Positions 7,091-14,156 of a stretch of DNA of 33,663 nucleotides are shown piece by piece. This DNA comes from an uncultured Lysobacterales bacterium (GTDB lineage: Bacteria; Pseudomonadota; Gammaproteobacteria; Xanthomonadales; Ahniellaceae): contig CALDVP010000145.1 in the NCBI GenBank assembly GCA_937924195.1, forward strand, positions 1 through 33,663, read 5' to 3'. Under the pieces are notes generated by a model. It saw nothing but the letters and a program-made list of their open reading frames with translations. It was not told where the DNA came from and made no database searches. The translations under genes were made by a program, and so were the position numbers. Each line of letters opens with the position of its first letter. The first letter of the stretch is position 1.

Positions 7091-8317
7091 TCAGGTCGCC
7101 GCAGGAACCGGCTTCGTTTCCTTACGGATGCGGGTCGAGACCAGCAAGGCTGCGAACAGCAGGCCCGCGATCACGGTGAAAGCGACCTGGTAGCTGCCGA
7201 AGCGATCGAACATCACGCCGGTCAGCCAGATGCCGAGACCGCCGCCGATCGCGTCGAGCACCGTGATCGTGCCGAGGATCTTGCCGGCGGCGGTGAGCCC
7301 GAAGCTGTTGATCGCCTGCAACTGGAGCAGGGTGTAGAGACCGCCCCAGCCGAGCCCGAACAGCGAGATCGCGATCCAGACCAGGTCGGGCTTCAGCGTC
7401 GCGAGGAACAGCGAGCCCGCGAACATCACGCCGATGTTGGCGAGGAACACGAGCTTCTGCGGCAGGTGGTCGGCGAGCAGGCCGAACAGGAACTTGCCGA
7501 TCAGCGCCATCCCGAACATCACACCGAGCGCGCGGCCGGCGGCCGCGGGCTCGAAGCCCATGTCGCGCATGTGCAGGAACAGGTGCGCGCTGGCGGCGAG
7601 CATCGAGTAGAAAGTCATCATCGCGGTGAAGGCCAGCGCCCAGAAGGTGACCGTGCGCAGCGCCTCGCCGTAGGCGAGGTCGGTCGCCGGGTTCGGCACG
7701 CCGCCGCCTTGCGGCGGCGGGTTGTCGGCGCCGAGCGCCTTGCGGCCGAAACGAGCCGGCGGATGCGCCAGAAATGCGCCGATCAGGAGCGTGACCAACG
7801 GCACGAGGGCGAGGATCCTGAAGCCCTCGCGCCAGCCGCCGTCGGCGATCAGCTCCACGATCACCGCCGGGAAGACCATGCCGCCGAGGCTGGTGCCGAC
7901 CAGCGCAATCCCGATCGCGGTACCGCGATGGCGGACGAACCACTGGCTGACCAGGATCACCGCGACGTTGAGGCCGCAGGCCACGAGCACGACCGCGAAG
8001 GCGACGTGGATCAGGTACACGTGCAGCAGCGATTGCACGTATCCGTAGGCGAAGTACATGAGGCCGAGCAGCACACTGCCGCCGATGATCAGCGGCCGGA
8101 CTCCGAGCCGGTCGATCAGGATGCCAATGAACGGGGCGGCGAGGCCGGTCAGCAGCAAGGTCAAAAGGTCCCGGAACTTGAGGGCGCCGCGTGACCAGCC
8201 GAACTCGTTCAGCAACGCCTCGTCGAAGGCGGTGATGCCGGTCAGCACCATGCCGTTCGAGACCATCAGCAGCACCAGCGCGGCCAGTGCGATCAGCCAG
8301 GGAAGGAAACGATGCAT
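7091..8317 (-). CDS. Major facilitator superfamily transporter
   Basis: A 408-residue inner-membrane transporter with about 12 hydrophobic segments in two halves, split by a hydrophilic loop near residue 205. An A-A-P-F-I-G-I-L-I-D-R-L-G-V-R-P loop follows TM2 (the classic MFS G-x-x-x-D-R motif), and Q-W-F-V-R-H-R-G-T-A-I-G-I-A sits at TM4-TM5. This subfamily includes carboxylate and dicarboxylate exchangers of the OxlT/MCT type. A GGAGAG lies about 10 bases upstream of the chosen ATG. It is encoded between the YciI-like and amidohydrolase genes, so it probably imports the substrate of the operon. The ligand is not known. Confidence 0.88.
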   Translation of the reverse strand: MHRFLPWLIALAALVLLMVSNGMVLTGITAFDEALLNEFGWSRGALKFRDLLTLLLTGLAAPFIGILIDRLGVRPLIIGGSVLLGLMYFAYGYVQSLLHVYLIHVAFAVVLVACGLNVAVILVSQWFVRHRGTAIGIALVGTSLGGMVFPAVIVELIADGGWREGFRILALVPLVTLLIGAFLAHPPARFGRKALGADNPPPQGGGVPNPATDLAYGEALRTVTFWALAFTAMMTFYSMLAASAHLFLHMRDMGFEPAAAGRALGVMFGMALIGKFLFGLLADHLPQKLVFLANIGVMFAGSLFLATLKPDLVWIAISLFGLGWGGLYTLLQLQAINSFGLTAAGKILGTITVLDAIGGGLGIWLTGVMFDRFGSYQVAFTVIAGLLFAALLVSTRIRKETKPVPAAT

Positions 8318-8358
8318 CACGGACGACTCTCCGGGCGGGTGTTCGAACCGGGTACCGC

Positions 8359-8691
8359 TCACCACGTCGTGCCGCCGACATAGGTTCCGCAGACCGCACG
8401 GAAGGGATGCACTTCGATGCGCGCCCACACTCCAGCGCGGTAGTAAGGATCGCCTTCGATCAAGGCACGTGCCGCTGCTGCGGAATCGGCCCGGACGAGC
8501 AGGATGCTGCCGTCGATAGGGTGCTGGCCGTCGCTGCGGGGACCGGCTACCGCGATCCGCTCCAGGTTCTGCTCGATGAAGCGCAGGTGGCCCTGCATCT
8601 CCCGTTCGCGCGGTTCGGCGGAGCCCGCTGCGTCGATACACAGCAGCAGCCACAAGGTCTCGCGTGGTCTCGTGGCGGTCGGTGCTGGCAT
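8359..8691 (-). CDS. YciI-like protein
   Basis: A 110-residue protein of the YCII-related type: an opening L-W-L-L-L-C-I-D-A strand, R-E-R-E-M-Q-G-H-L-R-F-I-E helix, G-P-R-S-D-G near residue 53, and the ending D-P-Y-Y-R-A-G-V-W-A-R-I-E-V-H-P-F. YciI-like proteins have a ferredoxin-like fold with a His/Asp pair and are mostly of unknown activity; a few are linked to dehalogenation or catechol metabolism. It is the first gene of the minus-strand operon. The ATG at 8691 is chosen because it brings the start next to the first conserved strand; upstream in-frame starts would add a basic tail. A palindrome at 8748-8761 precedes it. Confidence 0.8.
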   Translation of the reverse strand: MPAPTATRPRETLWLLLCIDAAGSAEPREREMQGHLRFIEQNLERIAVAGPRSDGQHPIDGSILLVRADSAAAARALIEGDPYYRAGVWARIEVHPFRAVCGTYVGGTTW

Positions 8692-8747
8692 GCTCGTCTT
8701 TCGCTCACGCTTCGTCGATTGACCCTTCGCGAGTATGCCCCGTAAAC

Positions 8748-8761
8748 TTTGTCCGGACAAA
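8748..8761. promoter_or_regulatory. Perfect 14-bp palindrome, candidate GntR-type operator
   Basis: The sequence TTTGTCCGGACAAA is a perfect inverted repeat. It lies in the 110-bp gap between the divergent YciI-like gene (start 8691, minus) and the HapK-like gene (start 8802, plus). The TTGT...ACAA core is the form bound by many GntR/FadR-type repressors. It is placed 40 bases upstream of the plus-strand start and 57 upstream of the minus-strand start, where one dimer could control both operons. The regulator itself is not in the window. The match to GntR sites is from knowledge of that family and is unproven here. Confidence 0.55.
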
Positions 8762-8801
8762 TGCGGTGGCGGACATCGCTCGAGCAGCGCCGGGGGGAAC
8801 C

Positions 8802-9110
8802 ATGAAGACGATCATCTGCCTCTTCAATCTGAAGCCGGACGCCGACCTTGACGCGTACGAGCGTTGGGCGCGTGAGCGTGACCTGCCAACCGTGAATGGA
8901 CTGGGCTCGGTCGAACGCTTCGAGGTGCTGCGCAGCGTCGGCCTGCTGGTCGGCGACGGGCAGCCGCCCTACCAGTATGTCGAGATCATCCGGGTGCCCG
9001 ACATGGAGGCCTTCTTCCGCGACGTCGGGACCCCGGCCGTCCAGCAGGGCGCTGCGGAATTCCAGGCCTTCGCGGACGCCCCGGTATTCATCGTCACCGA
9101 GTCGCTCTGA
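8802..9110 (+). CDS. HapK-like (REDY-like) small protein
   Basis: A 102-residue protein with a dimeric alpha/beta-barrel look: an opening MKTIICLFNLKPDAD strand, a Y-E-R-W-A-R-E-R-D-L-P-T-V helix, a G-L-G-S-V-E-R-F-E-V-L-R strand, the P-P-Y-Q-Y-V-E-I-I-R-V segment, and F-A-D-A-P-V-F-I-V-T-E at the end. I recognise this as the family annotated REDY-like protein HapK, named after a protein from a prodigiosin cluster; its chemistry is not settled. The ATG is preceded by a GGGGGGAAC stretch. It is the first gene of the plus-strand operon and lies 13 bases upstream of the SDR gene. Role in this operon unknown. Confidence 0.72.
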   Translation: MKTIICLFNLKPDADLDAYERWARERDLPTVNGLGSVERFEVLRSVGLLVGDGQPPYQYVEIIRVPDMEAFFRDVGTPAVQQGAAEFQAFADAPVFIVTESL

Positions 9111-9116
9111 AGGAGG
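9111..9116 (+). promoter_or_regulatory. Strong ribosome binding site of the SDR gene
   Basis: AGGAGG directly follows the HapK-like stop codon and lies 7 bases upstream of the ATG at 9124. It fixes the start of the SDR gene, which would otherwise be ambiguous because its frame is open further upstream. Confidence 0.8.
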
Positions 9117-9123
9117 CTTTCGC

Positions 9124-9969
9124 ATGGCGGCACGCTATCCGGAACTGGCAGGCAAGGTGGCGCTCGTCACCGGCGCCGGGCGCGCGAAGGGCCTCGGCGA
9201 AGCGATGGCGCGGCGGCTCGCGGCCGAAGGTGCGAAGGTGGTCATCACCGACATCGGGCACGCGCGCGGACCCGAGATGCCGGTCACCGCGGTCGGCACT
9301 GAGGAAGAGATGGCGCAGGTCGCGGCGTCGATCCGCGAGGCCGGCGGCGACTGCACCGCGATGGCGCTCGACGTGCTGGACGAGCACCAGGTCAAGGCCG
9401 TGATCGCGGCGACGGTCGAGCGCTACGGGGCGCTCGACATCCTCGTCAACAACGCCGGCATCGGCTACCTGATGAAGCCGATCCTCGAGATGAGCCTCGC
9501 CGAATGGGACGCGGTGCTCGGCGTGAACCTGCGTGGTGCCTTTTTGTGCACCAAGTACGCGGCCGAGCGCATGGTCGCGCAGGGCAGGGGCGGGCGGATC
9601 GTCAACATCGCATCGCAGGCCGCGAAGTCGGGCTTCCCGTTCGCGAGTGCCTACTGCTCGTCCAAGCACGGGATGGTGGGCCTGACCCGCGTGACCGCGA
9701 TCGAGCTCGGTCGGCACGGCATCACCTGCAACGCGATCTGCCCGAATCACGTCACCACCGGCCTCGGCGCGTGGCAGAACGAGTATTTCTCGAAGGCGCT
9801 CGGGCTGACGCTCGATGCCTACCTCGCCGCGATGAAGGGTCGGATCCCGCTCGGCCGTCCGGGTCTGCCGGAGGACACCGCCAGTGCCTGCGCCTGGTTG
9901 TGCTCGGACGAGGCGCGCTACGTCACCGGCGAGGCGATGAACGTCTCAGGCGGCGAGGAGTACCACTGA
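9124..9969 (+). CDS. Short-chain dehydrogenase/reductase
   Basis: A 281-residue classical SDR. The Rossmann motif T-G-A-G-R-A-K-G-L-G lies at residues 16-25, N-N-A-G at 109-112, and the catalytic S164, Y177 and K181 (YCSSK) are all present. The C-terminal part has the usual I-P-L-G-R-P-G-L-P-E-D and the Y-V-T-G-E-A-M-N-V-S-G-G ending. An insert of about 20 residues after the second strand (around 45-65) is longer than usual. It should catalyse an NAD(P)-dependent alcohol/ketone interconversion in the cytoplasm. The stop overlaps the next start (TGATG), coupling it to the third PuuE-like gene. Substrate unknown. Confidence 0.88.
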   Translation: MAARYPELAGKVALVTGAGRAKGLGEAMARRLAAEGAKVVITDIGHARGPEMPVTAVGTEEEMAQVAASIREAGGDCTAMALDVLDEHQVKAVIAATVERYGALDILVNNAGIGYLMKPILEMSLAEWDAVLGVNLRGAFLCTKYAAERMVAQGRGGRIVNIASQAAKSGFPFASAYCSSKHGMVGLTRVTAIELGRHGITCNAICPNHVTTGLGAWQNEYFSKALGLTLDAYLAAMKGRIPLGRPGLPEDTASACAWLCSDEARYVTGEAMNVSGGEEYH

Positions 9970-10901
9970 TGGCGGGGCGTGCAGGCGCTTCGGCACGACG
10001 TCCGCGCAAGCGACTGGCGCCGAAAGTCGACTCGGGTGCACGGGTCGGCTGGCGCTGGCCGAACCGCGCGCGAGTGGCGCTGTCGGTCGTCGTCAACGTC
10101 GAGGAAGGGTCCGAATACACGATCGCCGACGGCGATCCGATCACCGAGCCGGTCGACGAGCTCGACGTCACGCTGTCGAAGCCGATCCGCAACTTCGGCA
10201 ACGAGTCGAATTACCGCTACGGCATCAACGAAGGTCACGCGCGCATCGCGGCGCTGCTGGACCGCTTCGATGTGTCGGCGACCTACACAGCGGCAGCGCT
10301 CGCGCTCGAGCGAGCTCCGGCGATCGCCGACTACATCCGAGCGCGTCGCCACGAGCCGTGCTGTCACGGGTGGCGCTGGATCCACCAGTTCAAGCTCGAC
10401 GAGGCGGCCGAGCGGGATTTCATCCGGCGCGGCCTCGACTCGATCGAGCGCACCACCGGCACGCGGCCTGCTGGCTGGCTGTCCCGCTATCTTCACACCG
10501 CGAATACGCGTCGGCTTCTCCAGGAAGAGGGTTGCCTGTACCACATGGACGACTATTCGGCCGACGCGCCGTTCTGGGGCGTCGTCGAGGGCTCGCCCCG
10601 GCCGATGGTGATCGTGCCGTACCAGCTCGACACCAACGACATGAAGATGTGGCTGGCGCCGTCCTATCTACCGTCGCACTGGCTCGAGTACGCGATCGAC
10701 ACACTCGACCAGCTGCACCGCGAGGGTGCGCATCGTCCGGTGATGATGTCGCTCGGCCTGCACCTGCGGATCATCGGTCGGCCGGGCCGGATCGGTGCGC
10801 TCGAGCGCTTCATCGAGTACGCGGTGAAGAAGCCGGGCGTCTGGTTCGCGCGCCGGATCGAGATCGCGCGGCATTTCGCCGCGATGGTGCCGATGCCGTG
10901 A
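9969..10901 (+). CDS. Polysaccharide deacetylase-fold hydrolase (PuuE-like), copy 3
   Basis: A 310-residue NodB-fold protein. It has the PuuE-like motif 1 VALSVVVNVEEGSEY (residues 36-50), which is closer to known allantoinases than the other two copies in this window. A F-G-N-E-S-N-Y-R-Y-G-I-N-E-G-H segment lies at 76-90, and C-C-H-G-W-R-W with H133 marks the degenerate metal site. The R-P-A-G-W-L-S-R and M-M-S-L-G-L-H-L-R-I segments match motifs 3-5 of the family. Members of this branch open cyclic ureides or imides. Its first 25 residues are basic and probably disordered, with no signal peptide. It overlaps the SDR stop by one base, and its stop overlaps the CitE-like GTG start. Confidence 0.84.
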   Translation: MAGRAGASARRPRKRLAPKVDSGARVGWRWPNRARVALSVVVNVEEGSEYTIADGDPITEPVDELDVTLSKPIRNFGNESNYRYGINEGHARIAALLDRFDVSATYTAAALALERAPAIADYIRARRHEPCCHGWRWIHQFKLDEAAERDFIRRGLDSIERTTGTRPAGWLSRYLHTANTRRLLQEEGCLYHMDDYSADAPFWGVVEGSPRPMVIVPYQLDTNDMKMWLAPSYLPSHWLEYAIDTLDQLHREGAHRPVMMSLGLHLRIIGRPGRIGALERFIEYAVKKPGVWFARRIEIARHFAAMVPMP

Positions 10902-11776
10902 GAGAGCTTTCCGCAAGCGAGCCACTCGTCGACGCAAGGCCCAGGCGCTGCGTGTTGTTCGTCCCCGGTTCGCGTCCAGAGCGCTACGCCAAGGCGCTGG
11001 CCTCCGGCGCCGACCAGGTCGCGATCGACCTCGAGGACGCGGTCGGTCCGGGTGACAAGGACACGGCGCGCGATGCCGCACTGGCCTTCCTCGCGGCGCG
11101 GGCCCCGGATGCGCCGGGCGGCGAATGCGGGCTCAGGATCAATCCGCCGGCTACGGCTGACGGGATACGGGATTTGCAGGCGGTGGGCGGGTCGTCGGCA
11201 GAGCCGGCCTTCGTGATGGTGCCGAAGGCCGAGTCGGTCGCCGACATCGAGGTCGTGGACGCGGCCCTCGGCGGTCGCCGCTCGCAGATCGTGCCGTTGA
11301 TCGAGTCGCCGAAGGGTCTGCTGGCGGCCGAGGCGATCGCTGCGGCATCGGCTCGTGTCTCGGCGCTGATGTTCGGGGGCTATGACTACGCAGTCGCGCT
11401 CCGTGGTCGGCCCTGCTGGGAATCCTTTCTCGGCCCGCGGACGCATCTTGCGATCGTCGCCGCGGCCCTGGGAATCGGCTTCATCGACGTACCCTTTCTC
11501 GGCATCGACGAGGTCGAGGAGCTGTTGCGCGAGACCGATCGTGTGATCGCGCTCGGCGCGACCGCCAAGGCCGCGATCCATCCGGCCCAGGTGGCGAAGA
11601 TCCAGTCCCGCTTCCTGCCGACCGCAGCAGAGCTGGCGTGGGCGCGCCGAGTGGTCGACACGATCGAGTCGCGCGCCGGTGAGGCGGTAGCCATCGACGG
11701 CAAGCTCGTCGATCGGCCGATCGAGCTCGCTGCGCGCCGAGCCCTCGCTCTGGGCGCGCTCGGCGTGCGCGACTGA
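10898..11776 (+). CDS. CitE-like CoA-ester lyase (HpcH/HpaI family)
   Basis: A 292-residue protein of the citrate lyase beta-subunit/malyl-CoA lyase family. Seen: the R-R-C-V-L-F-V-P-G-S-R-P-E-R opening, D-Q-V-A-I-D-L-E-D-A-V (E46), M-V-P-K-A-E-S, P-L-I-E-S-P-K-G-L, M-F-G-G-Y-D-Y, and K-A-A-I-H-P-A-Q near the C-terminus. Such enzymes cleave 3-hydroxyacyl-CoA esters such as malyl- or citramalyl-CoA using a divalent metal. The GTG at 10898 overlaps the upstream stop (GTGA) and gives the family's usual length; no ATG fits. With MaoC hydratase and CoA transferases downstream, a role in splitting a branched dicarboxyl-CoA is plausible. Confidence 0.82.
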   Translation: MRELSASEPLVDARPRRCVLFVPGSRPERYAKALASGADQVAIDLEDAVGPGDKDTARDAALAFLAARAPDAPGGECGLRINPPATADGIRDLQAVGGSSAEPAFVMVPKAESVADIEVVDAALGGRRSQIVPLIESPKGLLAAEAIAAASARVSALMFGGYDYAVALRGRPCWESFLGPRTHLAIVAAALGIGFIDVPFLGIDEVEELLRETDRVIALGATAKAAIHPAQVAKIQSRFLPTAAELAWARRVVDTIESRAGEAVAIDGKLVDRPIELAARRALALGALGVRD

Positions 11777-11846
11777 CCTGCCGAGGGCGTCTCGTCACCT
11801 CCCGTTTCGCCGAACTTCCGCAGCCACACGACATCCCGGAGTCGCC

Positions 11847-12365
11847 ATGGTCCAGAACGTCAAACAGGTCGGCCCCAACCGCTACCGCGAGACCTTCGGT
11901 CGCTACTACGAGGACTTCAACGTCGGCGACGTCTACGAGCATCGACCTGGCCGCACGATCACGCAGACCGACAACATCTGGTTCACGCTCCTGACGATGA
12001 ACACCCATCCGATGCACTTCGACGAGGAGTATGCGAAGGCCTCGGAGTTCGGCCGCTGCATCGTCTGCTCGCCCTTCACGGTCGCGCTGATGGTCGGCAT
12101 GAGCGTGACCGACGTCAGCCAGAAGGCGATCGCCAACCTTGGCTGGTCGGACATCAAGCTGACCCATCCGCTCTACGCCGGCGACACGCTGACCTGCGAG
12201 TCCGAAGTCCTTGACAAGCGCGAGTCGAAGTCGCGGCCCGGCGCCGGCATCGTGACCGTCCGCACGGATGGCTACAACCAGGATCGCAAGCTCGTGTGCA
12301 CCTTCAACCGCACGATGCTGATCGCGCGGCGCGGCCACTCGGTCGAGGATCGGGTTGGTTATTGA
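11847..12365 (+). CDS. MaoC-family (hot-dog) acyl-CoA hydratase
   Basis: A 172-residue single hot-dog-fold hydratase. The Y-Y-E-D-F-N-V-G-D-V-Y-E-H opening and G-R-T-I-T-Q-T-D-N segment are followed by the active-site stretch MNTHPMHFDEEYAKASEFG, where R-hydratases have D-x-N-P-x-H; here the aspartate position reads asparagine and the histidine is kept. This N-T-H-P variant is what I recall for mesaconyl- and itaconyl-CoA hydratase-type members. A GGAG lies 6-7 bases before the ATG. It follows the CitE-like gene by 70 bases. Hydration of an unsaturated dicarboxyl-CoA to the substrate of that lyase is the most likely role, by analogy with mesaconate or itaconate degradation. Confidence 0.85.
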   Translation: MVQNVKQVGPNRYRETFGRYYEDFNVGDVYEHRPGRTITQTDNIWFTLLTMNTHPMHFDEEYAKASEFGRCIVCSPFTVALMVGMSVTDVSQKAIANLGWSDIKLTHPLYAGDTLTCESEVLDKRESKSRPGAGIVTVRTDGYNQDRKLVCTFNRTMLIARRGHSVEDRVGY

Positions 12366-12390
12366 GGGTGCAAGGCTCGACCAGCATTAG

Positions 12391-12551
12391 GCGGCGAATG
12401 GCAAATGGCGAATGGCAAATGGCCGACGGGAAACGACAGGCGCGTGCGAACGGTTGGGGGGCTGGCCTGCCTTGGATGCTCAGGATTTCCCGATGGAGCG
12501 CACCTCTCGCCCCGGTCCGCATGCCTGACCCATTCGCCCTTCGCCATTCGC
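12391..12551. mobile_element. MITE-like unit with inverted GGCGAATGGC repeats, no gene (unit A)
   Basis: This roughly 160-bp unit lies between the MaoC and acyl-CoA dehydrogenase genes. Its left arm has two perfect tandem copies of GGCGAATGGCAAAT (12393-12406 and 12407-12420). Its right arm (12529-12551), read on the minus strand, matches 20 of 23 bases of the left arm (12394-12416). The 106 bases between the arms carry no convincing gene. Just inside the left arm, ATGGCCGACGGGAAAC resembles ATGGCCAATCGGAAAC at the same place in unit B (13760-14187), suggesting a shared origin. No transposase is nearby, so mobility is inferred from structure only. Confidence 0.6.
12393..12420 (+). repeat. Two perfect 14-bp tandem repeats
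   Basis: GGCGAATGGCAAAT occurs twice in direct succession at the left end of unit A. The same motif family, in inverted orientation, forms the right end of the unit and both ends of unit B. Confidence 0.9.
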
Positions 12552-12585
12552 AATCGACTGATCCACATCAACCGAAGGCTTGCAC

Positions 12586-13758
12586 ATGAACCAACAGCCC
12601 ACGACCGCGCACTGGACCGCTGAGGACGAGGCGACCCTGCTCGACACCATCGACGCGTGGGTCGAGCGCTCGGTGCGGCCGATCGCGCGCGAGTACGACC
12701 AGGAGGACAAGTACCCGCACGAGCTCGTCGAGGAGATGAAGGAGCTCGGCCTCTTCGGTGCGACGATCTCGCCGGAGTATGGAGGCCTTGGCCTGTCGGC
12801 CAGCACTTACGCGAAGATCGTGACCAAGGTGGCTTCGGTGTGGATGGCGCCGAGCGGGATCTTCAATTCGCACCTGATCATGGCCGCTGCGATCGAGCGC
12901 TGCGGTACCGAAGACCAGAAGCGCCGATACCTGCCTCGGATGGCAGCCGGCGAGCTGCGCGGAGGCCTTGGGCTGACCGAGCCGAACGCCGGTACCGATC
13001 TCCAGGCGATCCGCACCGTTGCGAGACGCGACGGGGATCACTACGTCATCAACGGCGCCAAGACCTGGATCACGAATTCGCTCCACGGGAGCGCGATCCT
13101 GCTGCTGGTCAAGACCGATCCCGAGGCCCAGCCGCGGCACAAGGGCATGAGCATGTTCATCGCCGAGAAGGGCGAGGGGTTCATCGTCGCGAAGAAGATG
13201 AAGAAGCTCGGCTATCGGGCGATCGACACCTGCGAGCTGGTGTTCCAGGACTACCGGCTGCCGGCCGACTGTCTGCTCGGCGGCGAAGAGGGGCGCGGCT
13301 TCCAGCACGCCGTCGGCGGCCTCGAGCTCGGTCGCATCAACATCGCCGCGCGTGGCGCCGGCATCGCTGAAGGCGCGCTCAGGATGGCGGTCCGCTATGC
13401 GCAGGAGCGCAAGACCTTCGGCAAGCCGATCTGCGAGCACCAGGCGATCCAGCTGAAACTCGGCGAGATGGCGGCCAGAGTCGAGGCGGCCAAGCTCCTC
13501 GTCGAGAGTGCCGCGCGCGCCTACGACACCGGGCAGCGCTGCGACATGGAGGCCGGCATGGCGAAGTACTTCGCGACCGAGACCGGCGTCTTCTGCGCGC
13601 AGGAGGCGATGCGGATCTTCGGTGGCTACAGCTACTCGACCGAGTACGAGATCGAGCGCTTTTACCGGGACGCGATGCTGATGTGCATTGGCGAGGGCAC
13701 GAACGAGATGCAGCGGATCATCATCGCCAAGCAACTCGTCGAGCGGAACCGCATCTAA
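12586..13758 (+). CDS. Acyl-CoA dehydrogenase
   Basis: A 390-residue flavoenzyme of the acyl-CoA dehydrogenase family, full length. Landmarks: L-F-G-A-T-I-S-P-E-Y-G-G-L-G near residue 55, G-L-T-E-P-N-A-G-T-D in the FAD/substrate region, W-I-T-N-S, R-K-T-F-G-K-P-I, M-R-I-F-G-G-Y-S-Y-S, and the catalytic base E370 in IGEGTNEMQR. It oxidises an acyl-CoA to the 2-enoyl-CoA, passing electrons to ETF. The ATG at 12586 has a GAAGG 9 bases upstream. The gene is bracketed on both sides by GGCGAATGGC-type inverted-repeat units, with unit B starting at the base after the stop. In context it could make an unsaturated dicarboxyl-CoA such as mesaconyl-CoA; this is inference. Confidence 0.9.
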   Translation: MNQQPTTAHWTAEDEATLLDTIDAWVERSVRPIAREYDQEDKYPHELVEEMKELGLFGATISPEYGGLGLSASTYAKIVTKVASVWMAPSGIFNSHLIMAAAIERCGTEDQKRRYLPRMAAGELRGGLGLTEPNAGTDLQAIRTVARRDGDHYVINGAKTWITNSLHGSAILLLVKTDPEAQPRHKGMSMFIAEKGEGFIVAKKMKKLGYRAIDTCELVFQDYRLPADCLLGGEEGRGFQHAVGGLELGRINIAARGAGIAEGALRMAVRYAQERKTFGKPICEHQAIQLKLGEMAARVEAAKLLVESAARAYDTGQRCDMEAGMAKYFATETGVFCAQEAMRIFGGYSYSTEYEIERFYRDAMLMCIGEGTNEMQRIIIAKQLVERNRI

Positions 13759-13759
13759 C

Positions 13760-13774
13760 GGCGGATGGCGAATG
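13760..13774 (+). repeat. Left terminal inverted repeat of unit B
   Basis: GGCGGATGGCGAATG, matched perfectly by the reverse complement at 14165-14179. It starts one base after the TAA stop of the acyl-CoA dehydrogenase gene. Confidence 0.85.
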
Positions 13775-13778
13775 GCGT

Positions 13779-14156
13779 ATGGCCAATCGGAAACTCGAGC
13801 GGCTGTGCTTGGCCCACTACGACCTCGATACGGGGCAGGAAGCAATGCGGTTGGCTTGCGACGGGTACGTCCTCACGCAAGAGCAGCCGATGAATGAACG
13901 CTCGGGACTGGTGTCCCGGATGCGGCGGGCGGCGCTATGCGTCGTGTCGAACGTTGCCGAGGGTGTCTCTCGCGGCCGGGGTGCGGCGTTCGGGCGGTAT
14001 CGGACCGTCGCGAGAGAATCCCTGATCGAGGTCGATAGCCAAGTGTGGACGGCACCGGAGCTCGGGCTGTGCAAACCGTCGAGCGCGATGCCCGATCACA
14101 TGGCGACGTGCTTCAAGTCGATCAATGGCCTCATGACGGCACGGGGCAGACGGTGA
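13779..14156 (+). CDS. Four-helix-bundle protein (23S rRNA intervening-sequence protein family)
   Basis: A 125-residue helical protein. The family signature is clear: A-M-R-L-A-C-D-G-Y-V-L-T in helix 1, N-E-R-S-G-L-V-S-R-M-R-R-A-A at the start of helix 2, V-V-S-N-V-A-E-G in the middle, G-R-Y-R-T-V-A-R-E-S-L-I-E-V-D-S-Q in helix 3, and an I-N-G-L-M ending. Members were first seen inside intervening sequences of 23S rRNA genes and are related in fold to the Avd protein of diversity-generating retroelements; their role is unknown. This copy is free-standing between metabolic genes and lies within inverted repeats. The ATG at 13779 follows the left repeat. Its stop overlaps the GTG start of the CoA transferase. 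Confidence 0.78.
   Translation: MANRKLERLCLAHYDLDTGQEAMRLACDGYVLTQEQPMNERSGLVSRMRRAALCVVSNVAEGVSRGRGAAFGRYRTVARESLIEVDSQVWTAPELGLCKPSSAMPDHMATCFKSINGLMTARGRR

Noticed and set aside
6485-8194. 569-codon plus-strand frame opposite the transporter and amidohydrolase
   Set aside because: The repeated E-H-D-R-type composition is what the complement of hydrophobic membrane codons gives; the minus strand has the real genes.
12393-12420. Tandem repeat considered as a CRISPR fragment
   Set aside because: Units are 14 bp and directly adjacent with no spacers, and inverted copies occur nearby; no cas gene is present.
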